A DNA stretch of 64,000 nucleotides from Anthonomus grandis grandis (lineage: Eukaryota; Arthropoda; Insecta; Coleoptera; Curculionidae), in assembly GCF_022605725.1 (NCBI RefSeq), contig NC_065551.1:18476001-18540000 (forward strand), in the 5' to 3' direction. Of the stretch, positions 45,675 to 58,050 are shown piece by piece. The notes under the pieces were generated by a model. It had not been told where the DNA came from, did not search any database, and worked only from the letters and a program-made list of their open reading frames with translations. The first letter of the stretch is position 1, and every line of letters starts with the position of its first letter. Made by a program: the position numbers and the translations under genes.

Positions 45675-48600
45675 TGAATTTCAGAATAACATCTTACAAA
45701 GGACGTCAGGGACTAAGTTTGGAATTAGTGGTTTATGCTTAAAGTTTCCAAGGCTGCTTAAATAATGAAGGTAATATTACAGTTGCAAAAGAAAAGTGAA
45801 TAATAATAGCCTTAGTAACTAGTTTATTGCAGTTTTTCTAGACTTACAATGTATAAAAGCAATTATGTATTACACGTTGTAAACCAGTTAAACAAAATCC
45901 CTTAACAGCTGCCATGTTGTTCTTGGGAGAATTAAATTGTCACAATTTTCCTGCACGCTAGAGCACTAAAGAGCTTAAGTGTTATTAATTATCCTAACAA
46001 CTACCTGGGACGGAAATTAATTTTCGCATGAAAAATTAACGATTTTATGTCGGAAAATCGCCATTTAAACGTACCTAATATATAAATCTAGTTAAAATTT
46101 ATAGGAGGCTATCATAAAATGTAATAACTTGTAGCAGCTGTTTCAATATCGAATTGAAAACAAACGACTGCATCCTATTTCGCGCCGATTTGCGTTTCGC
46201 CTTGTTTTATGGAAATTCCAAAAACCCATCCGCCATCCATGAATCAATTTATCTTCGGAAAAGTCGCGTAAATATGCGAATCGATGCGGTGAAATCTGTC
46301 AAATAACAACTCACATTTGGCACTGGTTGTATCAGGATATACGAAAGAGAAACTAATAAATATCAAAAGTGGAGTTTGTTGTCATACTTTATTACTTTTG
46401 ACAGAAGGCTGGAAAAATATGCCAATTACTGATCCTATTATATTTCAGAATTGTTTTAACCTGCTCTGCAAATATTGTTAAAAATGTGTATACCGTCACC
46501 ATTTAAGTTATGCACACATATAAATTAAATTAAATATCAAACATTTATTAGGCTTTTAACCATCATGAAGGTCTATATGGTTAAATTATACTTTAAAATA
46601 AAAGAAAATCACCACGGTTGTTTTAAAATATTAAGCAAATACATATTGTATCTATTTAAGTTATGCGCATGCATAGGTTTAAAACATGCACAATGCAAGG
46701 TTTAAAACAAAAAAAAATTAAAAACTACTTCTAAATTAAGAAAATATTTGGTTAAAAGATATATAAAAGCCAAGTTATGCATAGAAATAAATTAACAAAA
46801 CTTTGAATTTTTATGGTAGTTTTAGAGCAAAATCAATCAAAACTGTTCAAATACTATAAAAGTAGTGTCAACATCCTAATAGAGAGCAAATATTTCAAAT
46901 TTTTTACTTTTTTCATGCTCTAAAAAATATTTTGCGCATGCCAACTTTAACCAAAAATTATAAAGAATTTTATCGTGTAAATCTTAATTGACGTAATAAA
47001 TCTTACAAAACTCAAATAACTTTTGTCCCTTATATAGAACGCCAACGACAAAAATGTTGTCCTACAAGTTCTTCCTTTTTCTGCTGCTAAAAAAAAGTTA
47101 AATGAAAATTTTGAAATAGTAGTAACATTATAAATTCAATAATCATTAATCAATCAAATATAAATAAATAAAATCATTTTCATACTTTTCCGAGATACTA
47201 GTGTTTTTCGGCACAATTTGTTTGATAAAAAAATGCTAATATAGGAAATAAATGACGTCTCTAATAATACAAAGCAAAAATGATGGTCTTAAGATTAACG
47301 TTTATTATTCTACTCGCGGTATAATCTTAAACATGTGGACTATAAACTAGATATAAATATAAGTACTTATAGAGATGGATCTCTTATAGGATCAATTTAA
47401 TAAATATTAACTATTTTATAAGCAAACATGCTTCGGTATAAATCAAACGAATTAAGAAAATTCACTCCTTGGATTCGTTAAAATACTAGATGCTAATGAA
47501 ACTTCGCGATAAAGGTAGTAGTAGACGAGCCTACAGCAATATTAAGAAAAAAAGACGCTTATTTTAATTAACTCTCTTTTGAGAAAGGTAAAGATTTCTG
47601 GCAAGCAGCTAAGAAATTGGAATTAACTAGTTAAAACATTAATCATGAACTGCCATCTTCTTTTAAAACCCTGATATATACTAAATGATTTTATGTTAAC
47701 ATCTGGTAAGAAAATAACATTCTACCTTTGTAATAAATACGAAAATACAGGTAGTAGTTATAAACTTGAATATGAATAAAAAGCTTTTAAACCAAAAACT
47801 TCTAAAGACTAAATTAGACAGATAACTTCAAATATGCCTTCTATACATAACAGGTCATTTCGCAAATATAATAAATACACGTGTATTGCGGAGTGTATTT
47901 CCTGCTGTAAACTTGCAAACTGCAAACCTGGCTAACGTTAAAGACCTTAGACTTTCAGTATACTACTGGCCATATCAAAACTTATTGAAAAATTTTTCTT
48001 TGAATAAATTAGAAGCTTCTCACAAAAATTTAAAATTATTCCAAGCTGTCAGAGAATTACTCATAGAAATCTGAATGTAAGATGTTTTGCCTTTCATAGT
48101 TACGGAATAAAAAAGTCAATTCTCGTGGCAAAAACCGTTTGACCTTGAAATTACTTTAGGTAAATACATTCATCAAGTCCTAAAACTGCAGTTTTTTTGG
48201 GAAGAGGAATAACCCGGGAGATTTTCCAGCATTCCGGAAAATGGAATCTAATAAGCAGGAATTTAATATTTTGGTTAGATATAGCAATATCACTGAAGAA
48301 TTATAAGTACAACATTTTGAAGTCCGAGCCGGTAGCCATTGATTTTACTTTTAAGAGATATTTATTGACTTCTGGTTAAGTGACTGTACTAAATGTATAG
48401 AATGCTTAAAAGCAACATTCCCTATTATTTTTGTAATAATTATTGATTCGGTGGTTTATGATTTGCTGAAAATTGTAAAAATAAAGTTGATTTATAAAAT
48501 CACGATTATTAAATGCGACAGGAATCGAATTTTTAATTTATTTAATGCAAATGCTTAAATTATTTATTTTTTGCCATAGGGTTCGAGAGTCTCTTCCACA

Positions 48601-49280
48601 ATAATCACTTGTGAATTCAAGACATCTCTTTTTTTTATTAGCTATAGCGATATTAGATTTCTAATTTTTTTAATGCCGAAAATATGTCGCTTACCACAAA
48701 CATCATTGTACATCGAACATGACAGTTGTTTTTAATGCATATCCTGAAGATTAGACTTGCACAGGAATAAAATGTGCTGAAAGGCTTCGCTGAGAAAGGT
48801 TTCATCATTCAGCGGACATGATTATTGATGAAACACCTAGAAAACTTTCAGCAATAATTAGTCAGTGTATCTGTAGATATTTCGTTTTATACAGAAGCAG
48901 TAAATAAACACGTCTTCTCTAGTGCGAACACATATTATCACAACAATTGACCCAATTATATAAATTTTTCAAAGTCAAAACTGACCAACTTTTTTCTGAA
49001 ACCTTTTCTTGAAAAATACGATCCTAGGAAGTTACAGGAGGGTAGCATTACTTTTGTTACACACTATATGCATAACTCTATATGAGATGTATGACGTGTA
49101 TGACTCTATATGAGAACTGAACTTATGATTGCCTCTCTATTCAGCGTATATACTACGAAAAATGTACTTTTGTTTATTAGATTTACTTCTTGAAACTAAA
49201 TATTCATATCAAACAATAGTCTATCTAACGAATGACATGAAAAAAAAGGAAAAACTTTCCATATGGACACAAATGTGTGG
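45675..49280. other. spacer between two divergent host genes
   Basis: No coding sequence I can support. Weak frames at 47886-48379 resemble nothing known. Between 46500 and 46800 several copies of the TTTAAGTTATGCRCAT motif occur. Regulatory elements of both genes may lie here, but none can be named. Confidence 0.45.
46495..46800. repeat. short dispersed repeat with TTAAGTTATGCRCAT core
   Basis: Copies at about 46503 (TTTAAGTTATGCACAC), 46653 (TTTAAGTTATGCGCATG) and 46772 (CAAGTTATGCATAG). The same core recurs at 49643 and eight or more times at 56.7-58.0 kb. Confidence 0.6.
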
Positions 49281-49284
49281 GTGT

Positions 49285-49425
49285 GATATGAACGCGAACA
49301 CCGCATGCTCTCGGCGTCGTCATCACGCGACGGTGGTGGCTGGCGATCCCTTCTGTAGCGTCGCGACGCCACTTGACGACCACCGACGCTCAGTGCGCTC
49401 TGAGGCGTCTTCCATCGTAGGAGAC
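49285..49425 (+). promoter_or_regulatory. CpG-rich 5' region of the plus-strand gene
   Basis: Dense CGs (GGCGTCGTCATCACGCGACG and similar) contrast with the AT-rich surroundings. It probably holds the transcription start and 5' UTR; TCAGTG at 49390-49395 is a possible initiator. Confidence 0.4.
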
Positions 49426-49537
49426 ATGAAGATCGCTGCTGGTGGACACGTGTCGCTTCTCCTGGTGGCTCTTTGTTGCTGCGTGTTGATAGTTGTCGCT
49501 ACGGCACAAGCCTCGAACGTGCCGTATTTTGACGATG
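49426..49537 (+). CDS. exon 1 of a secreted or membrane protein, possibly Dpr-like
   Basis: ATG at 49426 opens MKIAAGGHVSLLLVALCCCV then LIVVATAQA, a strong signal peptide, and SNVPYFDD before a consensus donor G|GTAAGT at 49538 (phase 1). I chose this ATG rather than the upstream in-frame one at 49129 because the upstream part has no protein-like character and would bury the signal peptide. The exon and the 140 bases before it are CpG-rich, unlike the rest of the window, as expected of a 5' untranslated region. A TCAGTG initiator-like site lies at 49390. Insect Dpr proteins (Ig-domain synaptic recognition) have a signal peptide, a 'PYFD' stretch and then an Ig domain after a phase-1 intron, usually huge; the fit is suggestive but rests on few residues. 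No second exon was found up to 64000. Confidence 0.6.
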
Positions 49538-49989
49538 GTAAGTAAAAAAGATTATTTTTCTTTTTTAAAAAAATTCGAAAAAAAAATTAGTGTAAAATAT
49601 ATTTTGTCTTACTAAAAGACTCAGAACATGCATGTCATATGCATTTAAGTTATGCACTTAAAGAATTCTCGAATAGTTTACAAAGCTTTTGAACTGTATT
49701 AAATAAAAAGTTGGTCTTAACATAGAAAATTATTTTTTAGTGTATTCTTGTAAAAGATACCATGTCTTATCCAATTTAGTCACTTATGAATTAAAATTTA
49801 TTTGGGTACAAGATACAAAATAAATAAATTTCCAAAAATACTTACCCCTACTAAGAGGTTTTAAAGATATTAGATCAATAAATATTACTCCTGTTATTTT
49901 AAAAATCCTATGTCACATTTATAACGAAATAAGTAACTATATTTAAAATATAAAAATTATTTCCGACTGTCAATCAAGCTTTCGTAAGT

Positions 49990-51825
49990 CGTTCAGTAGA
50001 GGATGCTTTTTTTACGACAGTGTGCTACTTTTTCATGATACCCTTAAAAAATTTTCATTGCCCATTTAGTTTTTAAGGTACAGTGAAAATGTTGCATTTT
50101 AAAACCTCGTCATATTTCCGTTATCCTTCAAGATATTAAAAAGGTACTTTCATATATTTTTTTCGTAGAATATAGTAGTGTAGATAATTTTTGTTAAATA
50201 TTCACTATTTTTGGGTTATAAACCCAACTTATGTTTTTTACATAAAACAGCCTGTAGATATCTAAACTAACAAAATTCCTTTTTTTTTTGCAGTTCCAAA
50301 AGTATATAATAGTATGCACTTTGTCACATAAATGCCCAAATAAATGAGTTTTTTTTAAAATTAAATGCATAATTTGATAGTACACATGGCTATTATTTAT
50401 GACGAGAAACAAAAATAAATATTAAATATTGGTGCATCTCCTCGGTTCTTTGATCGACTTTTGTTCTATTTTCCAGAACCAGTTTATCTTCGTTCTTTTG
50501 ATAGTATTATTTAGTTCATAGTTATCTAGTTCTTTGAATAATGGCAGCATATGAAAATTACGAAAAATATGATTATATTCTATACAGAATTATGAAAATT
50601 TTGAAGAAGCTTTAAAACTTTAAAAATAGCTTTGGAATCATACTTCTAGAGCTAAGTAAACTATTATGGTTATGAAAATCCTGTGCTTGTAAGATAACCA
50701 GAATGAAGAGAACCGCTTTTTGATGATGTTTGCTCGTTTAAAAGCAAATTTAGTTGAGCAGAAATCCAAGAATCCAGAAATGTCCTAAAACATACAACAA
50801 AGAAAATAAATAGGTGTTTTAGGATATATGCAAGCAACACCTTCATCACTAGGTAGCAAAATTGGCTCAGTGGACTTTGAAAAAATATAAATATCATCCA
50901 TACAAATTTCATACAGTGCAACTATATGAAACTGTTTTGCCAATGGTATTTGGAGCAAATCGATACTATCGATTTATTTGTAAAACTTGTTATCTGGTCA
51001 GACAAATACTTTTTTTAAATGCGGATATTTTAAATTGTCACAATACCTGGAAGTGGCATACAGAAAATCAGCATTTAATGTTTGAGAACGTACAAAAAGA
51101 ACGCTTTAGAGTTAGAACGTCAGGTTTTAGTTTGGCAGACACATAGATTATAGGATTTTTAAACGAGATCTTACAGACTAGAAATCCTAAATATAATTTT
51201 ACAATCAGTCGGAAAAATTTCATTAGCCAAATATTTTTAGTTTTCCTCCAGCAAGATGGTGCACCAAGTCATAACTCTAGATATTTCTTGATAATTACTT
51301 TCCTAAAAGATAGTTAAGGACCTGTTAAATAGCCGCTACGACCTCCAGATCATTATTACTACCATATTTATTTGTTTGTATTGTTATTCAGGGCTGACTA
51401 TTAAATTATGCATTTATTTTAAACAGTTGTCATTTATTTGTGTTGATGAAAAAAGTGCATACTATTAAATATCTTTAAAACGTTAAAAAATGGCAATTAT
51501 GCAAGTCTTAAAATCTATAGAGCAGTCCATTAAAAAAAAAATTAATTTAATTAATAACTCAAAAATAGTAAATATTTAACAAAAACTATCTATACCACTA
51601 TATTCTAAGGAAAAAAAGAATATTATTTTATCTTTCCGATAGGTTAAAGGATAACGGAGATATAAGGAGGATCCCAAAATGCAACATTTTGAAAAATTCC
51701 TTGTATTTTATAAACTTAAAAGGTAATAAAAATTTTGTTAACAGCATCTTTAGCTTCATAAAAAAGTAGCACACTGTCGCTAATACAGCATCCCGTTAAC
51801 GTTCAAAATAACGAAGTTACCCTGC
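49990..51825 (+). mobile_element. decayed mariner-like element, copy A
   Basis: Inverted repeats about 250 bases long pair 50020-50260 with 51560-51790. Shared blocks include GACAGTGTGCTACTTTTT, TTCCGTTATCCTT, AGAATATAGTRGTRTAGATA and TTTTTGTTAAATATTYACTA. The right end reads TACCCTGC at 51825; the left border is uncertain. The transposase survives only in pieces: MAAYENYEKYDYIL at 50541, WTLKKYKYHPYKFHTVQLYE at 50868, LQQDGAPSHNSRYFL near 51250 with the second Asp, and RPPDH near 51340. It is related to copy B at 53.3-55.0 kb. Confidence 0.75.
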
Positions 51826-51839
51826 AAAAGAACTCTACG

Positions 51840-52725
51840 CAAAATAAGTCTTATTAGTGTTTTCGATGATATTAGGGCTAAGGATAATTTATAGAAGATA
51901 AAATGCTTAACGCAGTTAGCAAGTAGTTAGTAATGCATTTGATACCATAGTCTAATAAATGCTTTTGGCAAAGTTGCATTACTTTGATTTCTGGGCAAAT
52001 GCAGTTAGTTTTTGTAGGTCCTATCTTAAAGATCTCTTACATTATGCTCAATCTGTGTATTATGGTGAATTTGGATTTTTTAAGTTTTTGCCATTTAAAA
52101 TTGGGGTGCCCCCGGATTAAAATAGTAAAGGGTTAAATTTTGGGGGATCCAACACTCATTCTATTTCTAATATTCTCTCTATTTATTGCTGACATATTTC
52201 AGGCATTTAAGATTCTTATTTATACCGATTTGTTGATAATTTACAAATTTATACTTTTTTTAAAATGCCTTATTTTATTTACTACAAGCCAAAACTTCAA
52301 ACTAAATGCTTTAAAATCATTCTGCAAAATTTTCTTCAAAAATATTAAAAAAAAAGTTATCTGCAAACCTACACCAAACATTATAAAAACATACTAGGAT
52401 GAACATCAAAATCGCTTACTGGCTTCAATACTTGAGTTTCAAAAGCATATTCAACTATAAAAATCATTTACCATAAATATTTGCATAAATATTTGCTTTA
52501 CTATTTTCTTGTACTGTCATTGCTGCATTATGGACACATTGTTTATGGTGACTCTTTAATTAAAATTTCGTCATGGACGATAGAAAAATTGCAAAATAGT
52601 TGTATGCTATTTTCCTTCAACTTATCTTATAGAAACCATCTTGCTTCTTATCTGAATTCAAATTATATACTAAATATGAGGAACAGAATAAAATTTCATA
52701 TGTATATTTTATTATAATAAATATT
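51840..52725 (+). pseudogene. decayed LINE reverse transcriptase
   Basis: Plus-strand frames in order: FDDIRAKDNL, LTQLASSNALDTIV (the LDFSKAFD block), LLAKLHYFDFWANAVSFCRS with YLKD, GVPPD then ILFLIFSLFIADIFQAF (the GVPQGS...LF block), ILIYTDLLIIYKF (the YADD box, changed to YTDL), and SLLHYGHIVYGDSLIKISSW with IEKLQNSCMLFSFNLSYRNH from the thumb and after. Stops and frameshifts occur throughout. It begins right after mariner copy A. Confidence 0.7.
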
Positions 52726-53329
52726 TAAGTAAATAAATCTGACCAGCTGTCTTATTTCAGGAATTTATTCTTTTATCACGGTAATATACACAATATGAGA
52801 AATACATAACTGTTTAGAACTTCATATCATAAACATCAAACTGTAAAAAATCATTTTACTATCCAGGAGTTCTTATATAGAACAAGTTACTGAATTATAT
52901 TTTATTTAAAATGGTATACAAAACAAATTTATTGCGTATATCAAGAAGATTCTCTATAATGCCTTATTATTAGTATAAGTATGGTAACAATAATTGGCAA
53001 CCGCAAAAATATTTTATTAAAATTTTACTTATTTATTCTTATTTGTCCGTAAAAAGCATCTTGATTTTTACATAACTTTATTTAATAATTTAGTTATGAT
53101 CATGTCAAAATTGCAGACACAAATTGAATTTTAAATTTTAATCTTCGAATTTTCATTGCTATGTTATAATGTCTTCATTTTTATGTCTGTTTTTGAGTTT
53201 TTGCCGTTGATCATTCAACAATGTATAATTTTTATTTATTATTTTATTTGCCTTTGATTTTAAGGGGCTTAATATACTTATTTTTTAATTGATTCAAATT
53301 TACAAAGTTGCATACAATAGTAGGTCGTA

Positions 53330-54959
53330 GACGTTGTTTATGACGAGAAACAAAAATAAATGTTTTTTTACACGATTTTTGGTCTATTTTCCGAAACCAG
53401 TTAATTATCGTTTTTTCAGTATTATTATTTAATTGATATTTATGAAGGTCTGCGAGTAATGGTACCATATGAAAATTATAAATAATATTATATGCTGGTA
53501 TGTTTTATATACAGTTTTAAAAATTTCGAAAAACTTTATGATTATAATTCAAAAGATAAGTGAGCTATAAGGGCTTTGAACATTTCTATTACCATTATAA
53601 GTTTGTCCTTGTTAGATATTCAGAAAGAAAGCATTCATTTTTCGAAATATTTGCTCCTTTAAAAGCAAATTTAGTTGAGCGCGGATCCGTTGTTCACCAT
53701 ATAATAAAAAAAAATAACTTCATGAAGACGAAGGTGCTGTCGTCCTCCAAAAAATTCAGAAGAAAATTGGTGTGCCAAAAACTGACGCTCAGAAAAAAAC
53801 GACATTTGACGCCATCAAAAGGAGAGTATACTTTTTGTCCTGCAACCAGATTTTAGAATGGTCTATAGTTCATTAAGGACATAAAGCCTTTACTCAGTCC
53901 TCATGGATTGAATTGCCAGGTCCAGGGGCGGTTGACCAGAGTTTCAAGGACAGGGCCTGTTTGTATAGAGTCCGTGATGTTTGGGGGGCATTGAACTCTA
54001 TAAATTGTCTGCTGTAGCTCACGATAGCAAAAATTTTTTTATTAAGCCTAATGTCCTGAGGAGTTTTATTAGTTGATTGGAGGCAGAACTAATTTTTTTT
54101 CTCATGATCTTGAACTGCGACATTTGCATCTTGGCAATGTCGAGAGCCTAACACTGTTATCTAGTCAGGTGAATGATTTTTTTCATTCACCTGACAACAC
54201 ATCGTCCGCACATTTTTGCGGACATTTATAATTGTCGTAATATCAAAAACTGATATACTGAAAATTAGCATTTAGTATTTGAGAGGGCACAACAAGGACC
54301 CTTTGGAGTTATGCACCCCTTTGCCTTTTTTTGAAGGAGGTCTCACAGCACATAGATACCTAGAAATCCTTGAAGAAGCTATTTCAGAACTGCTCAAAAA
54401 TACTCCGTTATTTCAATATAATGCTGTTTATCTAGAACAAAATAGGGCTTAAATGGCCTTCACAATCACCTGATCTAGCAATTTTAGATTTTTTTTTATG
54501 GGACTATATAGAAAATTAAGGATGTAATGACACGACGACATAGCAGAATTTCGAGAGGTCACTCATTTAGTCTTGGTTGTTTTTAATGCTTTTTTTTGTA
54601 TCTGTTATATTGTTACTTTATGCTACAGAATTGTTAGAAACTTACTGTCATTAAAAGCAACACTTTATGTAGTTTAAAAATGTTATGCTTTTATTACAGC
54701 ACTGCGTTCTACAAAAAAAATTATTAAAATGTAATTTTACCTTTTTGATAAAAAAAGGATTACGAAGAAACGAGAGAGATCCCAAAATTCAACATTTTCC
54801 AAAATGTCTTGTATTTAAAAAACTAAAAGGGGTATAAGGATTTTATTAACGTTATGTTTAGTTTTACGAAAAAGTAACACACTGTCGCGAAAATTGCATC
54901 CCACTAACGATAAAAATAACGGATATACCTCGTAAAAATACTCAAAATGGGACACCCTG
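53330..54959 (+). mobile_element. decayed mariner-like element, copy B
   Basis: The right end reads GGGACACCCTG at 54959, followed by TA, and the last 200 bases match the right end of copy A (CAACATTTT, AGTARCACACTGTCGC, CATCCC..TAACG). The 5' leader also matches copy A (TTTATGACGAGAAACAAAAA at 53337, TCTATTTTCC.AAACCAGTT). No left inverted repeat was found, so the left end is lost. Transposase pieces include MVPYENYK at 53461, PLKANLVE near 53655, LKWPSQSPDLAILDFFLWDY near 54450 with the third acidic site, and a degenerate C-terminus to about 54600. Confidence 0.7.
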
Positions 54960-55078
54960 TACTTATGTGTTAGTTTCAGTATATTTTAACGGGCTAAATA
55001 CCACATGTACACTTTTTAATTCATTTGTTATATCGGTTTTGTATAATAGCTGTTCAGTCCGAACTACCCTTAATATTT

Positions 55079-56598
55079 ATAGAGGGTGATTTTCAACCTA
55101 TGCGCATAAACTTAGGAAATGATAGCTGATGAGTAATAATATAAAAAAAATGTAGTAAAATATTTTTAGGAGATATACATTTTTAAAAAAATAAAAAACG
55201 TGTATTTTTTAACGTGTTTAGTTTAAACTAATTTAAAGCAACTGTTCGAAGTTGTTTCCATTATTTTCGATACAGACTTGAGCTCGTCGAATCCATGAAG
55301 ACGTACATGCATGGGCCAAACCAGGCTGTAGGCGAATTGCGTCACTGGCAGCGTTTGTGCGATGTCGTAGCTCTTGCTCAGTATCAACTTCGTTTACATA
55401 CACCATTGTTTTCATATGACCCCACAAATAAAAGTCTAATAAATTAAGGTCAGGCGAGCGAGGGGGCCACCCAACAGGACCATCACGGCCTATCCATCGT
55501 CCATAAAACACACGATCTAAATGATGTCGCACTGGTCGTGAAAAATGTGGTGGAGCACCATCATGAAGAAACCACATGTTCTGCCTAACGTTGAGATTTA
55601 CATTTTCAAGGAGCACTGGTAAATTGTTGCGCAAAAATTCCAAATACCGAGCACCAGTCAAACGATTTTCCAGAATAAAAGGTCCGATGAGCATCCCGTT
55701 CGGAATTCCAGCCCAAACACTTACAGAAAAACGTTGTTGAAAGTATGTTCTCCATGTAATATGCGGATTTTCCAAAGCCCAGTAATGAGTGTTATGAAAG
55801 TTGAAAATTCCATTGCGCGTAAAATTTGCCTCATCCGTAACTAAAATGTTGATGGTAAAGTTTGGGCTTAACTGCTGGTGATGTAGCAACCACTCACAAA
55901 AGTGTACTCGAAGCGGCAAATCATCAAGCATCTGCACATGAAACGGGTACAGCATCTCGTGCCTTAAAATTTGCCAATTTGTAGGTTGCGATATTCCAAA
56001 TCGCGCTGCAATTGTCCTAGTGCTAATTCCAGGTGGTTCTTCGATAACTTCTAAAATATTCTCCTCCAGATTTAGAATGTGCCTAGGTCTAATAGCTCCT
56101 CCATCTTGTCCAGGCCGCGGCCGCAAATTGCCAGTTTCTCTACCCCGCTGAATACCACGTAAGAAAGCCCCACGTCTCGGGTGATATCTTTAGGGAAATC
56201 TTTGGGCATACAGATCAGCTGCTGCCACTGCATTCTGATGCGTTTCTCCGTAAACCAAAAGCATGTCGACAAGTTCTTCGTTGTAAAAATGGGCGCCATT
56301 ACATTTGACGCTTTTATTTTGTTCGTGTGAAAATAACGATCGAAAACGATCACAGCCGCCAATAAACTAAGTACTGCTAAAGATTCTAAACAACAAATTC
56401 CAAATATTATGACTTGTTTACTATCAGTTATTAATAAACAAAATAAGTTCGTCTGATACACGTTCTGCTGACATTTGTTTAACTTTATTTCGGAAACCAA
56501 AAAAATTTTACTACATTTTTTTCTCATTATTACTCATTATTGATCTTCATCTACCATATCCCAAGTTTATGCGCATAGGTTGAAAATCACCCTGCATA
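55079..56598 (-). mobile_element. nearly intact mariner-like transposon, DUF4817 type
   Basis: The inverted repeats start AGGGTGATTTTCAACCTATG on both arms (55083 inward; 56593 reversed) and continue CGCATAAACTT, with TA just outside. A single transposase frame on the minus strand covers most of the interior. It lies in the intron of the plus-strand gene. The long open frame makes it one of the youngest elements here. Confidence 0.92.
55233..56300 (-). pseudogene. mariner-like transposase with a single premature stop
   Basis: From about 56300 the minus strand reads FYNEELVDMLLVYGETHQNA, AAADLYAQRFP, a TAA, then RYHPRRGAFLRGIQRGRETG: a DUF4817 domain broken once. The frame is then open for 297 codons from 56126. 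ISTRTIAARFGISQPTNWQI is a second HTH. NILVTDEANFTRNGIFNFHN holds the first catalytic Asp, FLHDGAPPHFSRPVRHHLDR the second, and GWPPRSPDLNLLDFYLWGHM the third. The C-terminus ends NNFEQLL at 55233. No in-frame ATG was seen upstream, so the start is uncertain or lost. An overlapping 151-codon frame at 56072-56527 is a shadow. Confidence 0.93.
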
Positions 56599-56729
56599 CA
56601 ATCGGAAATAAGAAAAAAAGGTCATTTTATATGCATGCATTGTTCATGTGGTAATACAAGCTTTTTAAATTTAAATTTGAAAAATAAGAAATATTTGCCA
56701 TATTTTATTCACGTAAGCCTTGTCCTATT

Positions 56730-58050
56730 CACAAAAAACTAATTAATATATTTTATATTCATGTAAATTATGCACTGATTAACTATGCAATAATTCGTTG
56801 AAATATTGGTATGGTATTTGAAAAAAGTAAGTAGCTTCATTTTTTTTTTTGTAAAATTTATCACTAATGGCTAATGAACACCCAAAAAGTGTATTTTAAT
56901 TTTGTGTCAAGATACAGACCAATATTTCAAACAACTATATAAAAAAAAATTAAGTAGCTTTTAATCAAAATATGCAAAAAAATTGCCTCAATATAAGGAA
57001 TAATTTTATTAGTGTATTCTCGTTAAAATAATCATGTCACATCCATTTAGATTATGCACATACGTAACGAATCTCAAATTTCATCACTGTTCGCTTGTTA
57101 AAAATCTAAGAATGCCTCAACATATCGATTTAAGTTATGCACATGTCAAAATTAAATTGAGTCCTAAATAGTTATTATACGCTTAGCAGGATTTAAGCCT
57201 AGAAAACCACAAACTTATATTCAAATTACTTGTTTCACTACTTTTTAAATAAATGAGTATGTTCGTATAATCTCCATTAAGATTACGCAGATATAAAATT
57301 TAAGATAATGGTTATTCATCACACAAAACTTTTAAGCAGCTTTAAAGTAAGTTATGCCAAAAACTGGTCTAAAAAATAATTTAATCAGTCCATTATCATA
57401 AGAATATTCATATCGTATCCATGTAAGCTATGCGCATACATAATAATTTGAACCTAAAATTTCATCATCACGCTCTTATTTAATGACTATTCATACCACA
57501 TCCACTTAGTTATGCACATATCTAATTTTAATTAAATCTCAATCATTTACTACAGGATTTTAACAAAAAAAAAGAAATTCTAAAAAACTAATTTTATTCA
57601 TGTCATATCTATTTAAGTTATGCACTTATATAAATTTAAATGAATCCTAAACAAACGTTAACTTCTACGCGAACGGCTATGAAGACTTCCATAAGGTATA
57701 CACCAGACTAGTGTTAAAAGTATCAGAAATACAATTTTATAAAAATAATATTTACAATATTTTTTAGGTAAAATAAGGAAATTGAGAACTAAAATGCACT
57801 CCTCGATATTAGGACTAATATGTAGATTTTCATGAATATTTGCATTATTGATTAAAAATCAGAAAATTTCTATTATTTATTAATAGCCTTTAAAGGTTAA
57901 ACGGCATTTGCCCTTTTTATTTCCATTATATTTGCAATTAAATCATGCAATTTACAAAATATAACGTGATATTTATTTGAAAAACGAAATTTATTTGGTA
58001 TCGTACCTAATTGGATTATGCGTAATTTAATTAAATACCCTATGCAAATC
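56730..58050. repeat. short-motif repeat cluster (TTTAAGTTATGCACATA)
   Basis: At least eight degenerate copies at irregular spacing of about 80-110 bases, for example at 57052, 57130, 57421, 57507 and 57610. The better copies extend to TCATGTCATATCYATTTAAG before the core and TATAAATTTAAAT after it. The same repeat occurs at 46.5-46.8 kb and 49.64 kb. Confidence 0.65.

Noticed and set aside
47886..48379. Two plus-strand frames of about 60 codons in the intergenic spacer
   Set aside because: No motif, no splice signals that join them, and no similarity I recognise.
49129..49425. Upstream extension of the signal-peptide exon to the ATG at 49129
   Set aside because: The added 99 residues have no protein-like features and would place the signal peptide internally; the CpG-rich part looks like 5' UTR.
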